The position numbers were made by a program, and so were the translations under genes. A stretch of 64,000 nucleotides of DNA from Citrobacter koseri ATCC BAA-895. GTDB lineage: Bacteria > Pseudomonadota > Gammaproteobacteria > Enterobacterales > Enterobacteriaceae. Below are positions 17,131 to 26,058 of the stretch, one piece after another. The first letter of the stretch is position 1. Each line of letters starts with the position of its first letter. The stretch covers positions 1,116,001-1,180,000 of the forward strand of contig NC_009792.1 of assembly GCF_000018045.1 (NCBI RefSeq). Reading direction: 5' to 3'. Below the pieces are notes generated by a model, which saw only the letters and a program-made list of their open reading frames with translations, made no database searches and was not told the DNA's origin.

Positions 17131-19041
17131 GTGACGGACGATTTTGCAGCAGACGGTCAGTTGGCTAAAGCGATACCGGGATTTAAACCGCGCGAACCAC
17201 AGCGGCAGATGGCCGTTGCCGTCACGCATGCTATTGAAAAATCACAACCGCTTGTTGTCGAAGCCGGGACAGGGACAGGCAAAACTTATGCCTACCTCGC
17301 GCCGGCGTTACGCGCCGGAAAAAAAGTGATCATCTCGACGGGATCGAAAGCATTGCAGGATCAGCTCTACAGTCGCGATCTTCCCACCGTCTCAAACGCC
17401 CTCAAATTCACCGGTAAACTGGCGTTGTTGAAAGGGCGCTCTAACTATCTTTGTCTGGAACGTCTCGAACAGCAAGCGCTGGCGGGCGGCGATTTGCCGG
17501 TACAAATTTTAAGCGATGTGATTTTGCTGCGTTCGTGGTCGAATCAAACCGAAGACGGCGACATCAGTACCTGCGTCAGCGTAGCGGAAGACTCGCAGGC
17601 GTGGCCGCTGGTCACCAGCACCAATGACAACTGTCTGGGCAGCGACTGCCCGCTGTATAAAGACTGTTTTGTGGTTAAAGCGCGTAAAAAGGCGATGGAC
17701 GCCGATGTGGTTATCGTCAACCACCATCTTTTCCTCGCGGATATGGTGGTCAAAGAGAGTGGGTTTGGCGAACTGATCCCGGAGGCGGAGGTGATGATCT
17801 TCGATGAGGCCCACCAGCTTCCTGATATCGCCAGCCAGTATTTCGGCCAGTCGCTCTCCAGCCGACAGCTCCTCGACCTGGCGAAAGATTTTACCATCGC
17901 CTACCGCACGGAATTGAAAGACACCCAGCAGTTGCAGAAATGCGCCGACCGACTGGCGCAGAGCGCGCAGGATTTTCGCCTGCAACTGGGCGAGCCGGGC
18001 TATCGCGGAAATTTACGTGAGCTGCTGGCCGACCCACGGGTACAGCGCGCGCTATTGCTGCTCGACGATACGCTTGAGCTTTGCTACGACGTGGCAAAAC
18101 TGTCTCTGGGGCGTTCCGCATTGTTGGATGCCGCTTTCGAGCGTGCGACCTTGTATCGCGCGCGGCTGAAACGCTTAAAAGAGATCAACCAGCCAGGGTA
18201 CAGCTACTGGTACGAATGCACGTCGCGCCATTTCACGCTGGCGCTCACTCCGCTTACGGTCGCGGATAAATTCAAAGAGGTGATGGCGCAGAAACCCGGC
18301 AGCTGGATTTTTACCTCTGCCACGTTGTCGGTGAACGACGATCTCCATCACTTTACGGCGCGGCTGGGCATTGAACAGGCCGAATCGATGCTGTTGCCCA
18401 GTCCGTTCGACTATACCCGCCAGGCGCTGTTGTGCGTGCCGCGTAACCTGCCGCAGACCAACCAGCCGGGCTCTGCCCGACAGCTGGCGGCAATGTTAAG
18501 ACCGATCATCGAAGCCAACAATGGCCGCTGCTTTATGCTGTGTACGTCGCATGCCATGATGCGCGATCTGGCGGAACAGTTCCGCGCCACCATGACGCTG
18601 CCCGTCCTGTTGCAGGGCGAAACCAGCAAAGGTCAACTGCTGCAACAGTTCGTCAGCGCCGGTAATGCGCTACTGGTCGCAACCAGCAGCTTCTGGGAAG
18701 GGGTGGATGTGCGCGGCGATACGCTGTCGCTGGTGATTATCGATAAATTACCTTTTACCTCTCCTGACGATCCCTTGCTGAAAGCGCGGATGGAGGATTG
18801 TCGTCTGCGCGGCGGCGATCCGTTTGATGAAGTGCAGCTACCCGACGCGGTCATCACGCTGAAACAAGGGGTGGGGCGTCTGATTCGCGATTCCGACGAT
18901 CGTGGGGTGTTGGTGATTTGTGATAACCGGCTGGTGATGCGACCGTATGGCGCCACCTTCCTGGCGAGCCTGCCGCCCACGCCGCGCACCCGGGACATCG
19001 CCCGCGCCGTCAGATTTCTCGCCATACCAACGGCCGAGTAA
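17131..19041 (+). CDS. yoaA: YoaA, DinG-like Fe-S DNA helicase
   Basis: The 636-residue superfamily 2 helicase is of the XPD/DinG type. Walker A is EAGTGTGKT (residues 44-52) and the DEAH box is 225-228. Four cysteines (C108, C168, C173, C179) are placed to hold a 4Fe-4S cluster. C-terminal motifs include FTSATL, SSFWEGVDVRGD and QGVGRLIRD. In E. coli YoaA works with the HolC (chi) subunit and helps tolerance to replication-blocking agents. The start is GTG 17131 with AGGGGG upstream. yoaA and tsaB are closely spaced. Confidence 0.95.
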   Translation: MTDDFAADGQLAKAIPGFKPREPQRQMAVAVTHAIEKSQPLVVEAGTGTGKTYAYLAPALRAGKKVIISTGSKALQDQLYSRDLPTVSNALKFTGKLALLKGRSNYLCLERLEQQALAGGDLPVQILSDVILLRSWSNQTEDGDISTCVSVAEDSQAWPLVTSTNDNCLGSDCPLYKDCFVVKARKKAMDADVVIVNHHLFLADMVVKESGFGELIPEAEVMIFDEAHQLPDIASQYFGQSLSSRQLLDLAKDFTIAYRTELKDTQQLQKCADRLAQSAQDFRLQLGEPGYRGNLRELLADPRVQRALLLLDDTLELCYDVAKLSLGRSALLDAAFERATLYRARLKRLKEINQPGYSYWYECTSRHFTLALTPLTVADKFKEVMAQKPGSWIFTSATLSVNDDLHHFTARLGIEQAESMLLPSPFDYTRQALLCVPRNLPQTNQPGSARQLAAMLRPIIEANNGRCFMLCTSHAMMRDLAEQFRATMTLPVLLQGETSKGQLLQQFVSAGNALLVATSSFWEGVDVRGDTLSLVIIDKLPFTSPDDPLLKARMEDCRLRGGDPFDEVQLPDAVITLKQGVGRLIRDSDDRGVLVICDNRLVMRPYGATFLASLPPTPRTRDIARAVRFLAIPTAE

Positions 19042-19098
19042 TTTGTTACGGAGTATGGTAAGATGCGCGCCATTTTATTGATTTAAGCACGAAGACCC

Positions 19099-19794
19099 AT
19101 GCGAATTCTGGCTATCGATACCGCCACAGAAGCGTGTTCCGTTGCCCTGTGGAATGACGGTAATATCAACGCTCATTTTGAGCTTTGCCCACGAGAACAT
19201 ACCCAACGTATTTTGCCGATGGTGCAGGATATCCTGGCCGCCAACAGCATTACGCTTACCGATATCGACGCGCTGGCGTTTGGTCGCGGCCCCGGCAGTT
19301 TTACCGGCGTGCGTATTGGCATTGGCATTGCGCAGGGGCTGGCGCTGGGCGCGAACCTGCCGATGACTGGCGTTTCAACGCTGGCGACAATGGCGCAGGG
19401 CGCCTGGCGTAAAAGCGGCGCGACGCGCGTGCTGGCGGCGATTGACGCACGTATGGGTGAAGTCTACTGGGCGGAATACCAGCGTGATGAAAATGGCGTC
19501 TGGCACGGGGAAGAGACCGAGGCCGTGTTAAATCCCAGGCTGGTTAGCGAACGGTTGAAGCAGCTTTCCGGGGAGTGGGCTACTGTTGGCACAGGCTGGC
19601 CTGCATGGCCTGATCTGGGTAAAGACAGCGGTCTGGCTTTGCGCGATGGCGACGTTCTGCTTCCGGCGGCGGAGGATATGCTGCCTCTCGCCAGTCAGAT
19701 GCTGGCAGCGGGGAAAACCGTCGCGGTTGAACAGGCCGAACCGGTTTATTTACGTAACAACGTCGCGTGGAAGAAACTTCCGGGCAAAGAATGA
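19099..19794 (+). CDS. tsaB: tRNA N6-threonylcarbamoyladenosine synthesis protein TsaB
   Basis: The 231-residue protein is an ASKHA-fold partner of TsaD in the TsaBDE complex that makes t6A37 in tRNAs reading ANN codons. It is essential in E. coli. Visible motifs are ILAIDTATEACSVAL at the start and AFGRGPGSFTGVRIG (about 61-75). It starts at ATG 19099, 57 bp after yoaA. Confidence 0.97.
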   Translation: MRILAIDTATEACSVALWNDGNINAHFELCPREHTQRILPMVQDILAANSITLTDIDALAFGRGPGSFTGVRIGIGIAQGLALGANLPMTGVSTLATMAQGAWRKSGATRVLAAIDARMGEVYWAEYQRDENGVWHGEETEAVLNPRLVSERLKQLSGEWATVGTGWPAWPDLGKDSGLALRDGDVLLPAAEDMLPLASQMLAAGKTVAVEQAEPVYLRNNVAWKKLPGKE

Positions 19795-19893
19795 ATCTCA
19801 GTATTATCACCCTGAATAATTTGAACGTAGCTGTTACACACAGGTAGTTTGAAGTATGACGAGAATATGTGCTGAGAAAAAAGGAGTCGCACT

Positions 19894-20475
19894 ATGGCGG
19901 TTCAACAACAGGTAATGAAAGGAATTCTGGCGGGAGTGGTCGCGTTAACGTTGAGTGGCTGCGTTACCGTCCCGGATGCCATCAAAGGTTCCAGTCCCAC
20001 GCCGCAGCAGGATCTGGTGCGGGTTATGAATGCGCCGCAGCTGTACGTCGGCCAGGAAGCGCGTTTTGGCGGTAAAGTGGTGGATGTGCAAAACCAGCAG
20101 GGAAAAACGCGGCTGGAAATCGCCAGCGTGCCGCTTGATAACGGCGCGCGTCCGATCCTCGGTGAGGCTTCGCGAGGGCGGATTTATGCCGACGTGAACG
20201 GCTTCCTTGACCCGGTAGACTTCCGTGGGCAACTGGTGACGGTCGTCGGGCCGATTACCGGCACGGTGGACGGTAAGGTCGGCAGTACGCCGTATAAGTT
20301 TATGCTGATGCAGGCAACGGGCTATAAACGCTGGCACCTTACTCAGCAGATCATCATGCCGCCACAGCCGATCGATCCCTGGTTCTACGGTGGACGAGGC
20401 TGGCCGTACGGCTATGGCGGTTGGGGATGGTATAACCCAGGCCCCGCACAGGTTCAAACGATCGTAACTGAATAA
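19894..20475 (+). CDS. yeaY: YeaY, Slp-family outer-membrane lipoprotein
   Basis: The 193-residue lipoprotein has a signal peptide ending in the lipobox LSGC (Cys at about residue 23), then an Slp/YeaY domain (LGEASRGRIYADVNGFLDPVDFRGQ region in the middle) and a glycine-, tryptophan- and tyrosine-rich tail (YGGRGWPYGYGGWGWY). In E. coli it is sigma-E and stress linked; its role is not clear. It ends at a strong terminator. Confidence 0.93.
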   Translation: MAVQQQVMKGILAGVVALTLSGCVTVPDAIKGSSPTPQQDLVRVMNAPQLYVGQEARFGGKVVDVQNQQGKTRLEIASVPLDNGARPILGEASRGRIYADVNGFLDPVDFRGQLVTVVGPITGTVDGKVGSTPYKFMLMQATGYKRWHLTQQIIMPPQPIDPWFYGGRGWPYGYGGWGWYNPGPAQVQTIVTE

Positions 20476-20495
20476 CCCCTTGTTTTATCAGTAAA

Positions 20496-20522
20496 AGAAA
20501 CAGCGGCTGGTCCGCTGTTTCT
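20496..20522 (+). terminator. Terminator after yeaY
   Basis: AGAAACAGCGG, loop CTGGT, CCGCTGTTTCT. The T-rich right arm serves as the tail. Confidence 0.8.
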
Positions 20523-20590
20523 GCATTAATACGGACATAAGAAAAATAAATAGTGACGCGCTTCGCAACCTTTTCGTTGAGTGATTAATA

Positions 20591-20607
20591 AACTGGTACG
20601 CTGAGTT
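20591..20607 (+). promoter_or_regulatory. FadR operator at the fadD promoter
   Basis: AACTGGTACGCTGAGTT matches the FadR site known at E. coli fadD (AACTGGT half-site well kept). FadR represses fadD when long-chain acyl-CoA is low. It lies 73 bp upstream of the start. fadR itself is at 32207 in this window. Confidence 0.72.
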
Positions 20608-20679
20608 AATATTATGTTAACGACTTGTTTATTAACTGGGGTTGCGATGACGACGAACACTCATTTTAGAGGTGATGCT

Positions 20680-22365
20680 TTGAAGAAGGTTTGGCTTAAC
20701 CGATATCCCGCTGATGTCCCGGCGGAGATCAATCCTGACCGTTATCAATCCCTGGTTGAATTATTTGAACATGCCGTCGTGCGTTACGCCGACCAGCCTG
20801 CGTTCGTCAATATGGGGGAGGTGATGACCTTCCGCAAACTGGAAGAGCGCAGCCGGGCATTCGCGGCCTATTTGCAGGAAGGACTGGGCCTCAAAAAAGG
20901 CGACCGCGTCGCGCTAATGATGCCGAATCTGCTGCAATACCCGGTCGCGCTGTTTGGTATTTTGCGCGCCGGGATGATCGTCGTGAATGTCAACCCGCTG
21001 TATACGCCGCGTGAGCTTGAGCATCAGCTCAATGACAGCGGAGCGGCGGCTATCGTGATCGTCTCTAACTTTGCCCACACGCTGGAAAAAGTGGTCGATA
21101 AAACGTCCGTACAGCACGTAATTCTGACGCGCATGGGCGACCAGCTTTCTACCGCGAAAGGTACGCTGGTTAACTTTGTCGTGAAATACATTAAGCGTCT
21201 GGTGCCGAAATATCACCTGCCGGATGCGATCTCTTTTCGCCGCGCGCTACACGCAGGTTATCGGATGCAGTACGTGAAGCCTGAGCTGGTCACCGACGAT
21301 CTGGCGTTCCTGCAATACACGGGCGGTACAACCGGCGTAGCGAAAGGCGCGATGCTGACGCACCGCAACATGCTGGCAAACCTGGAGCAGGTAAAAGGCA
21401 CCTACGGGCCGTTGCTGCATGAGGGGAAAGAGCTGGTGGTGACGGCGTTGCCGCTGTATCACATTTTTGCGTTGACCATGAACTGCCTGCTGTTTATTGA
21501 ACTGGGCGGGCAAAACCTGCTCATCACTAACCCGCGCGACATTCCGGGCATGGTGAAAGAGCTGGCGAAATATCCGTTTACCGCGATGACCGGCGTTAAC
21601 ACCCTGTTTAACGCCTTGCTGAACAACAAAGAATTCCAGCAACTGGACTTCTCTACGCTGCACCTTTCTGCTGGCGGCGGTATGCCGGTACAGCATGCGG
21701 TTGCAGAACGTTGGGTGAAACTGACCGGACAATATTTGCTTGAAGGCTACGGTCTGACCGAGTGCGCGCCGTTGGTCAGCGTGAACCCGCATGATATCGA
21801 TTATCACAGCGGCAGTATCGGGCTGCCCGTTCCCTCTACCGATGTAAAACTGGTGGATGACGAGGGCAACGAGGTGCCGACAGGCGAGCCTGGCGAGCTG
21901 TGCGTGAAGGGGCCGCAGGTGATGCTGGGATACTGGCAGCGCCCGGACGCGACGGATGAAATCGTCAAAGACGGCTGGCTTTACACGGGGGATATCGCGG
22001 TGATTGATGACGAAGGGTTCTTGCGCATCGTCGATCGCAAAAAAGATATGATTCTGGTTTCCGGCTTTAACGTCTATCCTAATGAAATTGAAGACGTGGT
22101 GATGCAGCATCCTGGCGTTCAGGAAGTGGCGGCAGTCGGCGTGCCTTCGGGCAGCAGCGGTGAAAGCGTGAAAATCTTTGTCGTGAAGAAAGACCCGGCG
22201 TTGACCGACGAGGCATTGATTACCTTCTGTCGTCGCCAGTTGACGGGGTATAAAGTGCCGAAGCTGGTGGAGTTTCGCGACGAACTGCCTAAATCGAACG
22301 TCGGAAAAATTTTACGACGAGAATTACGTGACGAAGCGCGTGGCAAAGTAGACAATAAAGCCTGA
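20680..22365 (+). CDS. fadD: Long-chain fatty acid–CoA ligase FadD
   Basis: The 561-residue AMP-forming enzyme activates long-chain fatty acids to acyl-CoA at the inner membrane, coupling uptake through FadL to beta-oxidation. The ATP/AMP motif YTGGTTGVAKGA is near residue 213. LTECAPL, the YTGDIAVIDDEGFLRIVDRKKD region and the FACS region are all present. A longer frame opens at 20614, but the family start is the TTG at 20680 (Leu-Lys-Lys-Val), with GAGGTGATG upstream and exact E. coli length. Confidence 0.97.
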   Translation: MKKVWLNRYPADVPAEINPDRYQSLVELFEHAVVRYADQPAFVNMGEVMTFRKLEERSRAFAAYLQEGLGLKKGDRVALMMPNLLQYPVALFGILRAGMIVVNVNPLYTPRELEHQLNDSGAAAIVIVSNFAHTLEKVVDKTSVQHVILTRMGDQLSTAKGTLVNFVVKYIKRLVPKYHLPDAISFRRALHAGYRMQYVKPELVTDDLAFLQYTGGTTGVAKGAMLTHRNMLANLEQVKGTYGPLLHEGKELVVTALPLYHIFALTMNCLLFIELGGQNLLITNPRDIPGMVKELAKYPFTAMTGVNTLFNALLNNKEFQQLDFSTLHLSAGGGMPVQHAVAERWVKLTGQYLLEGYGLTECAPLVSVNPHDIDYHSGSIGLPVPSTDVKLVDDEGNEVPTGEPGELCVKGPQVMLGYWQRPDATDEIVKDGWLYTGDIAVIDDEGFLRIVDRKKDMILVSGFNVYPNEIEDVVMQHPGVQEVAAVGVPSGSSGESVKIFVVKKDPALTDEALITFCRRQLTGYKVPKLVEFRDELPKSNVGKILRRELRDEARGKVDNKA

Positions 22366-22384
22366 GCTTTAAGCAAGTCGCCAG

Positions 22385-22410
22385 ACGCCGGTTAAGCCGG
22401 CGTTTTTTTT
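22385..22410 (+). terminator. fadD terminator whose T8 tail is also the rnd U-tract
   Basis: ACGCCGG, loop TTAA (with flanking G), CCGGCGT and a run of eight T (22403-22410). The T-run sits 24 bp before the TTG start of rnd. In E. coli a U8 tract at this place is required for efficient translation of rnd mRNA. Confidence 0.88.
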
Positions 22411-22434
22411 GGCGCAAACTAAAGAGAATATGAT

Positions 22435-23562
22435 TTGAATTACCAAATGATCACTACGGACGACGCGCTGGCGACGTTATGTGAAGCGGTTCGGGCATTT
22501 CCGGCGATTGCCCTTGATACGGAGTTTGTCCGTACGCGTACCTATTACCCGCAACTTGGGCTTATCCAGCTGTTTGATGGCGAGCATGTCGCCCTGATTG
22601 ATCCTCACGGCATTACCGACTGGTCGCCTCTGCGCGCCGTGTTGCGTGATACCGCGATAACCAAATTTTTGCATGCGGGCAGCGAAGATCTGGAGGTTTT
22701 TCTCAATACCTTCGGGGAGCTGCCGCAACCGCTGATCGACACGCAGATCCTTGCCGCATTTTGCGGCCGCCCCTTGTCCTGGGGTTTTGCCGCGATGGTC
22801 GAGGAGTTTACGGGCGTCGCGCTGGATAAAAGCGAGTCCCGTACCGACTGGCTGGCAAGACCGTTAACCGAACGCCAGTGCGAGTATGCGGCGGCGGACG
22901 TCTGGTATTTGTTACCGATCACCAAAAAACTGATGGTCGAAACCGAAGCATCCGGCTGGCTGCCTGCGGCGCTGGATGAGTGCCGTCTGATGCAGCAACG
23001 TCGTCAGGAAATTCTGGCGCCGGAAGATGCCTGGCGTGACATCACCAATGCGTGGCAGTTGCGTACCCGTCAACTGGCCTGCCTGCAACTGCTGGCCGAC
23101 TGGCGGCTGCGCAAGGCGCGTGAGCGCGATCTGGCGGTCAACTTTGTGGTGCGCGAAGAGCACCTGTGGGCAGTGGCGCGCTATATGCCGGGGAGTCTGG
23201 GCGAACTGGACAGCCTGGGGCTTTCTGGCAGCGAAATTCGTTTTCACGGTAAGACGCTGATCGCGTTAGTGGAGAAGGCGCAGGCGCTGCCGGAAGAGAT
23301 GCTGCCGGAACCCTTGCTGAACCTGATGGATATGCCAGGCTATCGCAAGGCGTTTAAAGCCATCAAAGCGCTGGTGGCAGACGTTAGCGCGACGCACAAC
23401 GTCAGTGCGGAATTGCTGGCGTCGCGTCGGCAAATCAACCAGTTGCTTAACTGGCACTGGAAGTTAAAACCGCAGGCCACGCAGCCGGAACTTATCTCCG
23501 GCTGGCGTGCGGAACTGATGGCGGAAAAACTGCGGAATCTGTTGCAGGAATATCCGCTGTAA
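22435..23562 (+). CDS. rnd: Ribonuclease D
   Basis: The 375-residue 3'-5' exoribonuclease trims tRNA and other small RNA precursors. The DEDD exonuclease domain occupies about residues 1-180: ALDTEFVRT (D28, E30) is Exo I, and EYAAADVWYLLPI holds the Exo III aspartate. One or two HRDC domains follow (about 210-375). The start is TTG 22435, as in E. coli rnd, with AAAGAGAA upstream. Confidence 0.96.
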   Translation: MNYQMITTDDALATLCEAVRAFPAIALDTEFVRTRTYYPQLGLIQLFDGEHVALIDPHGITDWSPLRAVLRDTAITKFLHAGSEDLEVFLNTFGELPQPLIDTQILAAFCGRPLSWGFAAMVEEFTGVALDKSESRTDWLARPLTERQCEYAAADVWYLLPITKKLMVETEASGWLPAALDECRLMQQRRQEILAPEDAWRDITNAWQLRTRQLACLQLLADWRLRKARERDLAVNFVVREEHLWAVARYMPGSLGELDSLGLSGSEIRFHGKTLIALVEKAQALPEEMLPEPLLNLMDMPGYRKAFKAIKALVADVSATHNVSAELLASRRQINQLLNWHWKLKPQATQPELISGWRAELMAEKLRNLLQEYPL

Positions 23563-23596
23563 TACGGATGATGGCCGCTATCCGGCCGCTCCGTCA

Positions 23597-24679
23597 TTAG
23601 CGCAGCGCCTGACAGATCGCCTCCGCCATCTGCCGGGTGGAGGCGGCGCCTTTCAGATCCGGTGTTTTCGGGCCGTTAGCGATAACCTGCTCAATGGCCG
23701 CGAGAATACCGTCATGTGCCTCCCGGTAGCGCGTATCGCCATTGCCGAGGAAATCCAGCATCATGGCGCCCGCCCAGATGGTGGCAACAGGGTTGGCGAT
23801 ATTCTTACCGTATATATCCGGCGCAGAGCCGTGTACCGGTTCAAACAGCGACGGGAATGTGCGTTCCGGGTTCAGGTTTGCGGAAGGCGCAATGCCGATG
23901 GTGCCGGTACAGGCCGGGCCAAGATCGGACAGTATATCGCCAAACAGATTTGAGGCGACAACCACGTCAAAGCGCTCCGGCTGCATGACAAAGCGGGCGC
24001 ACAGAATGTCGATATGCTGCTTATCCCAACGAATCTCCGGGTAGTGCTGCGCCATGGCTTCAACGCGTTCATCCCAGAAAGGCATACTGATGGCCAGGCC
24101 GTTGGATTTGGTGGCGGACGTCAGCGTTTTGCGCGGTCGGCTTTGCGCCAGCTCAAAGGCGTAGCGCAGAATGCGATCCACTCCGCGCCGGGTAAATACC
24201 GACTCCTGAATCACCACTTCGTGCTCGGTTCCGGCATTAACGCGCCCGCCCAGCGAGGAGTATTCCCCTTCGGTGTTCTCGCGCACGACGTAGAAATCAA
24301 TATCTCCCGCTTTTTTTCCGGCCAGCGGGCAGGGAACGCCGGGAAACAGACGTACCGGACGCAGGTTAACGTACTGGTCAAATTCGCGACGGAATTTCAG
24401 CAGCGATCCCCACAATGAAACATGGTCCGGGACGGTATCCGGCCAGCCGACGGCGCCGAAATAGATCGCATCAAACGATTTTAGCTGCGCATGCCAGTCG
24501 TCAGGCATCATCGTACCGTGATGTGCATAATATTCGCAGCTGGCCCACTCAATCGGCTCAAAGCTGAGCGAGAGATCCCAGCGTTCAGCGGCGGTCTGCA
24601 ATACGCGAATACCTTCAGGCAGGACTTCTTTACCAATACCGTCTCCGGGAATAGCGGCAATACGACAGGTTTTCTTCAT
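23597..24679 (-). CDS. dmlA: D-malate dehydrogenase (decarboxylating) DmlA
   Basis: The 360-residue enzyme is of the isopropylmalate/isocitrate/tartrate dehydrogenase family. It is nearly identical through most of its length to E. coli DmlA, which oxidises D-malate to pyruvate and CO2 with NAD+ and a divalent metal. Visible are IPGDGIGKEV, VRENTEGEYSS, TSATKSNGL, the metal-binding NLFGDILSDLGP and EPVHGSAPDI. The start at 24679 is chosen over 24691 because of the upstream GAGAGC and the family length. It is divergent from its likely activator dmlR. Confidence 0.95.
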   Translation of the reverse strand: MKKTCRIAAIPGDGIGKEVLPEGIRVLQTAAERWDLSLSFEPIEWASCEYYAHHGTMMPDDWHAQLKSFDAIYFGAVGWPDTVPDHVSLWGSLLKFRREFDQYVNLRPVRLFPGVPCPLAGKKAGDIDFYVVRENTEGEYSSLGGRVNAGTEHEVVIQESVFTRRGVDRILRYAFELAQSRPRKTLTSATKSNGLAISMPFWDERVEAMAQHYPEIRWDKQHIDILCARFVMQPERFDVVVASNLFGDILSDLGPACTGTIGIAPSANLNPERTFPSLFEPVHGSAPDIYGKNIANPVATIWAGAMMLDFLGNGDTRYREAHDGILAAIEQVIANGPKTPDLKGAASTRQMAEAICQALR

Positions 24680-24782
24680 ACCAGCTCTCACTTATCAGCA
24701 GTCAAAATTGACTTACCCCTTATCCTATAATTGACTGATTGAGAGTTAATCCTTCCAACTGGTGAAACATAAAACACAGATC

Positions 24783-25700
24783 ATGAATAATCTGCCTCTC
24801 CTGAATGATTTACGCGTCTTTATGCGGGTTGCCCGGCGTGCGGGTTTTAGCGCGGTTGCGGAAGAGCTGGGCGTTTCACCGGCGTTTATCAGCAAACGGG
24901 TGGCGTTGCTGGAGCAGACGCTGAACGTGGTGCTGCTCCACCGAACGACCCGGCGGGTGACGATCACGGAAGAGGGCGAGCGTATTTACGAATGGGCGCA
25001 GCGCATTTTGCAGGATGTGGATCAGATGATGGATGAGCTGTCTGACGTGCGGCAAGTCCCACAAGGTATGCTGCGTATTATCAGCAGTTTTGGCTTCGGT
25101 CGGCGGATTGTTGCGCCAGCGCTGTCGGCGCTGGCGAAGCAGTATCCACAGCTGGAGTTGCGGTTTGACGTTGAGGACCGGCTGGTAGATCTGGTGAATG
25201 AAGGGGTCGATCTTGATATTCGTATTGGTGATGAGATTGCCTCTAATTTAATCGCGCATAAGCTTGGAACCAATTACCGTATTTTATGCGCATCACCGGC
25301 GTTTCTGGAGCAGCACGGCACGCCGAAGCAGCTCAGCGATCTGGCAGCCTTTCCGTGTCTGGTGATTAAAGAGCGTGACCATCCCTTTGGAATCTGGCAG
25401 TTACGCACAAAAGAACGGGAATATTCGATTAAAGTGACAGGGTCACTGTCCTCCAACCACGGTGAAATTGTGCATCAATGGTGTCTGGACGGGCAGGGCA
25501 TTGCGTTGCGGTCGTGGTGGGATGTCTGCGATAACATTGCCAGCGGCCATCTGGTACAGGTTCTGCCGGAGTATTATCAGCCTGCCAATATCTGGGCGGT
25601 CTCTGCTTCCCGTCTTTCCTCGTCGGCAAAAATTCGCATTACGGTTGAATTTCTGCGCCGCTATTTTCAGGAGCGTTACCCGAAGTTCAGCCTGGAATAA
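24783..25700 (+). CDS. dmlR: LysR-type regulator DmlR
   Basis: The 305-residue LysR protein has an N-terminal winged helix-turn-helix (about 1-62, AVAEELGVSPAFISKRVALLEQ) and a C-terminal effector domain (about 90-295). Sequence and divergent arrangement match E. coli DmlR, which activates dmlA for anaerobic growth on D-malate. The ATG at 24783 gives the family N-terminus MNNLPLLNDLRVF. Confidence 0.94.
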   Translation: MNNLPLLNDLRVFMRVARRAGFSAVAEELGVSPAFISKRVALLEQTLNVVLLHRTTRRVTITEEGERIYEWAQRILQDVDQMMDELSDVRQVPQGMLRIISSFGFGRRIVAPALSALAKQYPQLELRFDVEDRLVDLVNEGVDLDIRIGDEIASNLIAHKLGTNYRILCASPAFLEQHGTPKQLSDLAAFPCLVIKERDHPFGIWQLRTKEREYSIKVTGSLSSNHGEIVHQWCLDGQGIALRSWWDVCDNIASGHLVQVLPEYYQPANIWAVSASRLSSSAKIRITVEFLRRYFQERYPKFSLE

Positions 25701-25737
25701 GCACCGCCGCGTTACTGTTTATGGCACAGCAGCAAAT

Positions 25738-25765
25738 AAAAGGCAGAATACTCTGCCTTTTTATC
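25738..25765. terminator. Bidirectional terminator between dmlR and minE
   Basis: AAAAGGCAGA, loop ATAC, TCTGCCTTTTT. A-run on one side and T-run on the other allow termination of both converging units. Confidence 0.85.
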
Positions 25766-25788
25766 GCGTTGCGTTATCCGAAAAGAGA

Positions 25789-26055
25789 TTATCTGGACTC
25801 TTCGGCTTCCGGTAATGTCACGTTAAGCTCGAGAATTGAAATATCGCCGTCTTTTTGCTCAAGCTGTACGGTGACCATTTCTGGATCAATTTGCACATAC
25901 TTGCAGATGACTTCGAGAATATCTTTTCTCAACTGCGGTAAATAATGCGGCTCGGCGTCGCTGCGACGGCGCTCCGCAACAATGATTTGCAGTCGCTCTT
26001 TAGCGATGTTGGCTGTACTCTTTTTCCGCGAGAGAAAAAAATCCAGTAATGCCAT
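25789..26055 (-). CDS. minE: Division-site topological factor MinE
   Basis: The 88-residue protein has an amphipathic N-terminal membrane-targeting segment ([13 protein letters not shown]), the anti-MinCD helix (about 12-32, [16 protein letters not shown]) and a dimerisation domain. MinE stimulates MinD ATPase and drives pole-to-pole oscillation that keeps the division ring at mid-cell. It is the last gene of minCDE, three bases after minD. Confidence 0.98.
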
Positions 26056-26058
26056 AAC

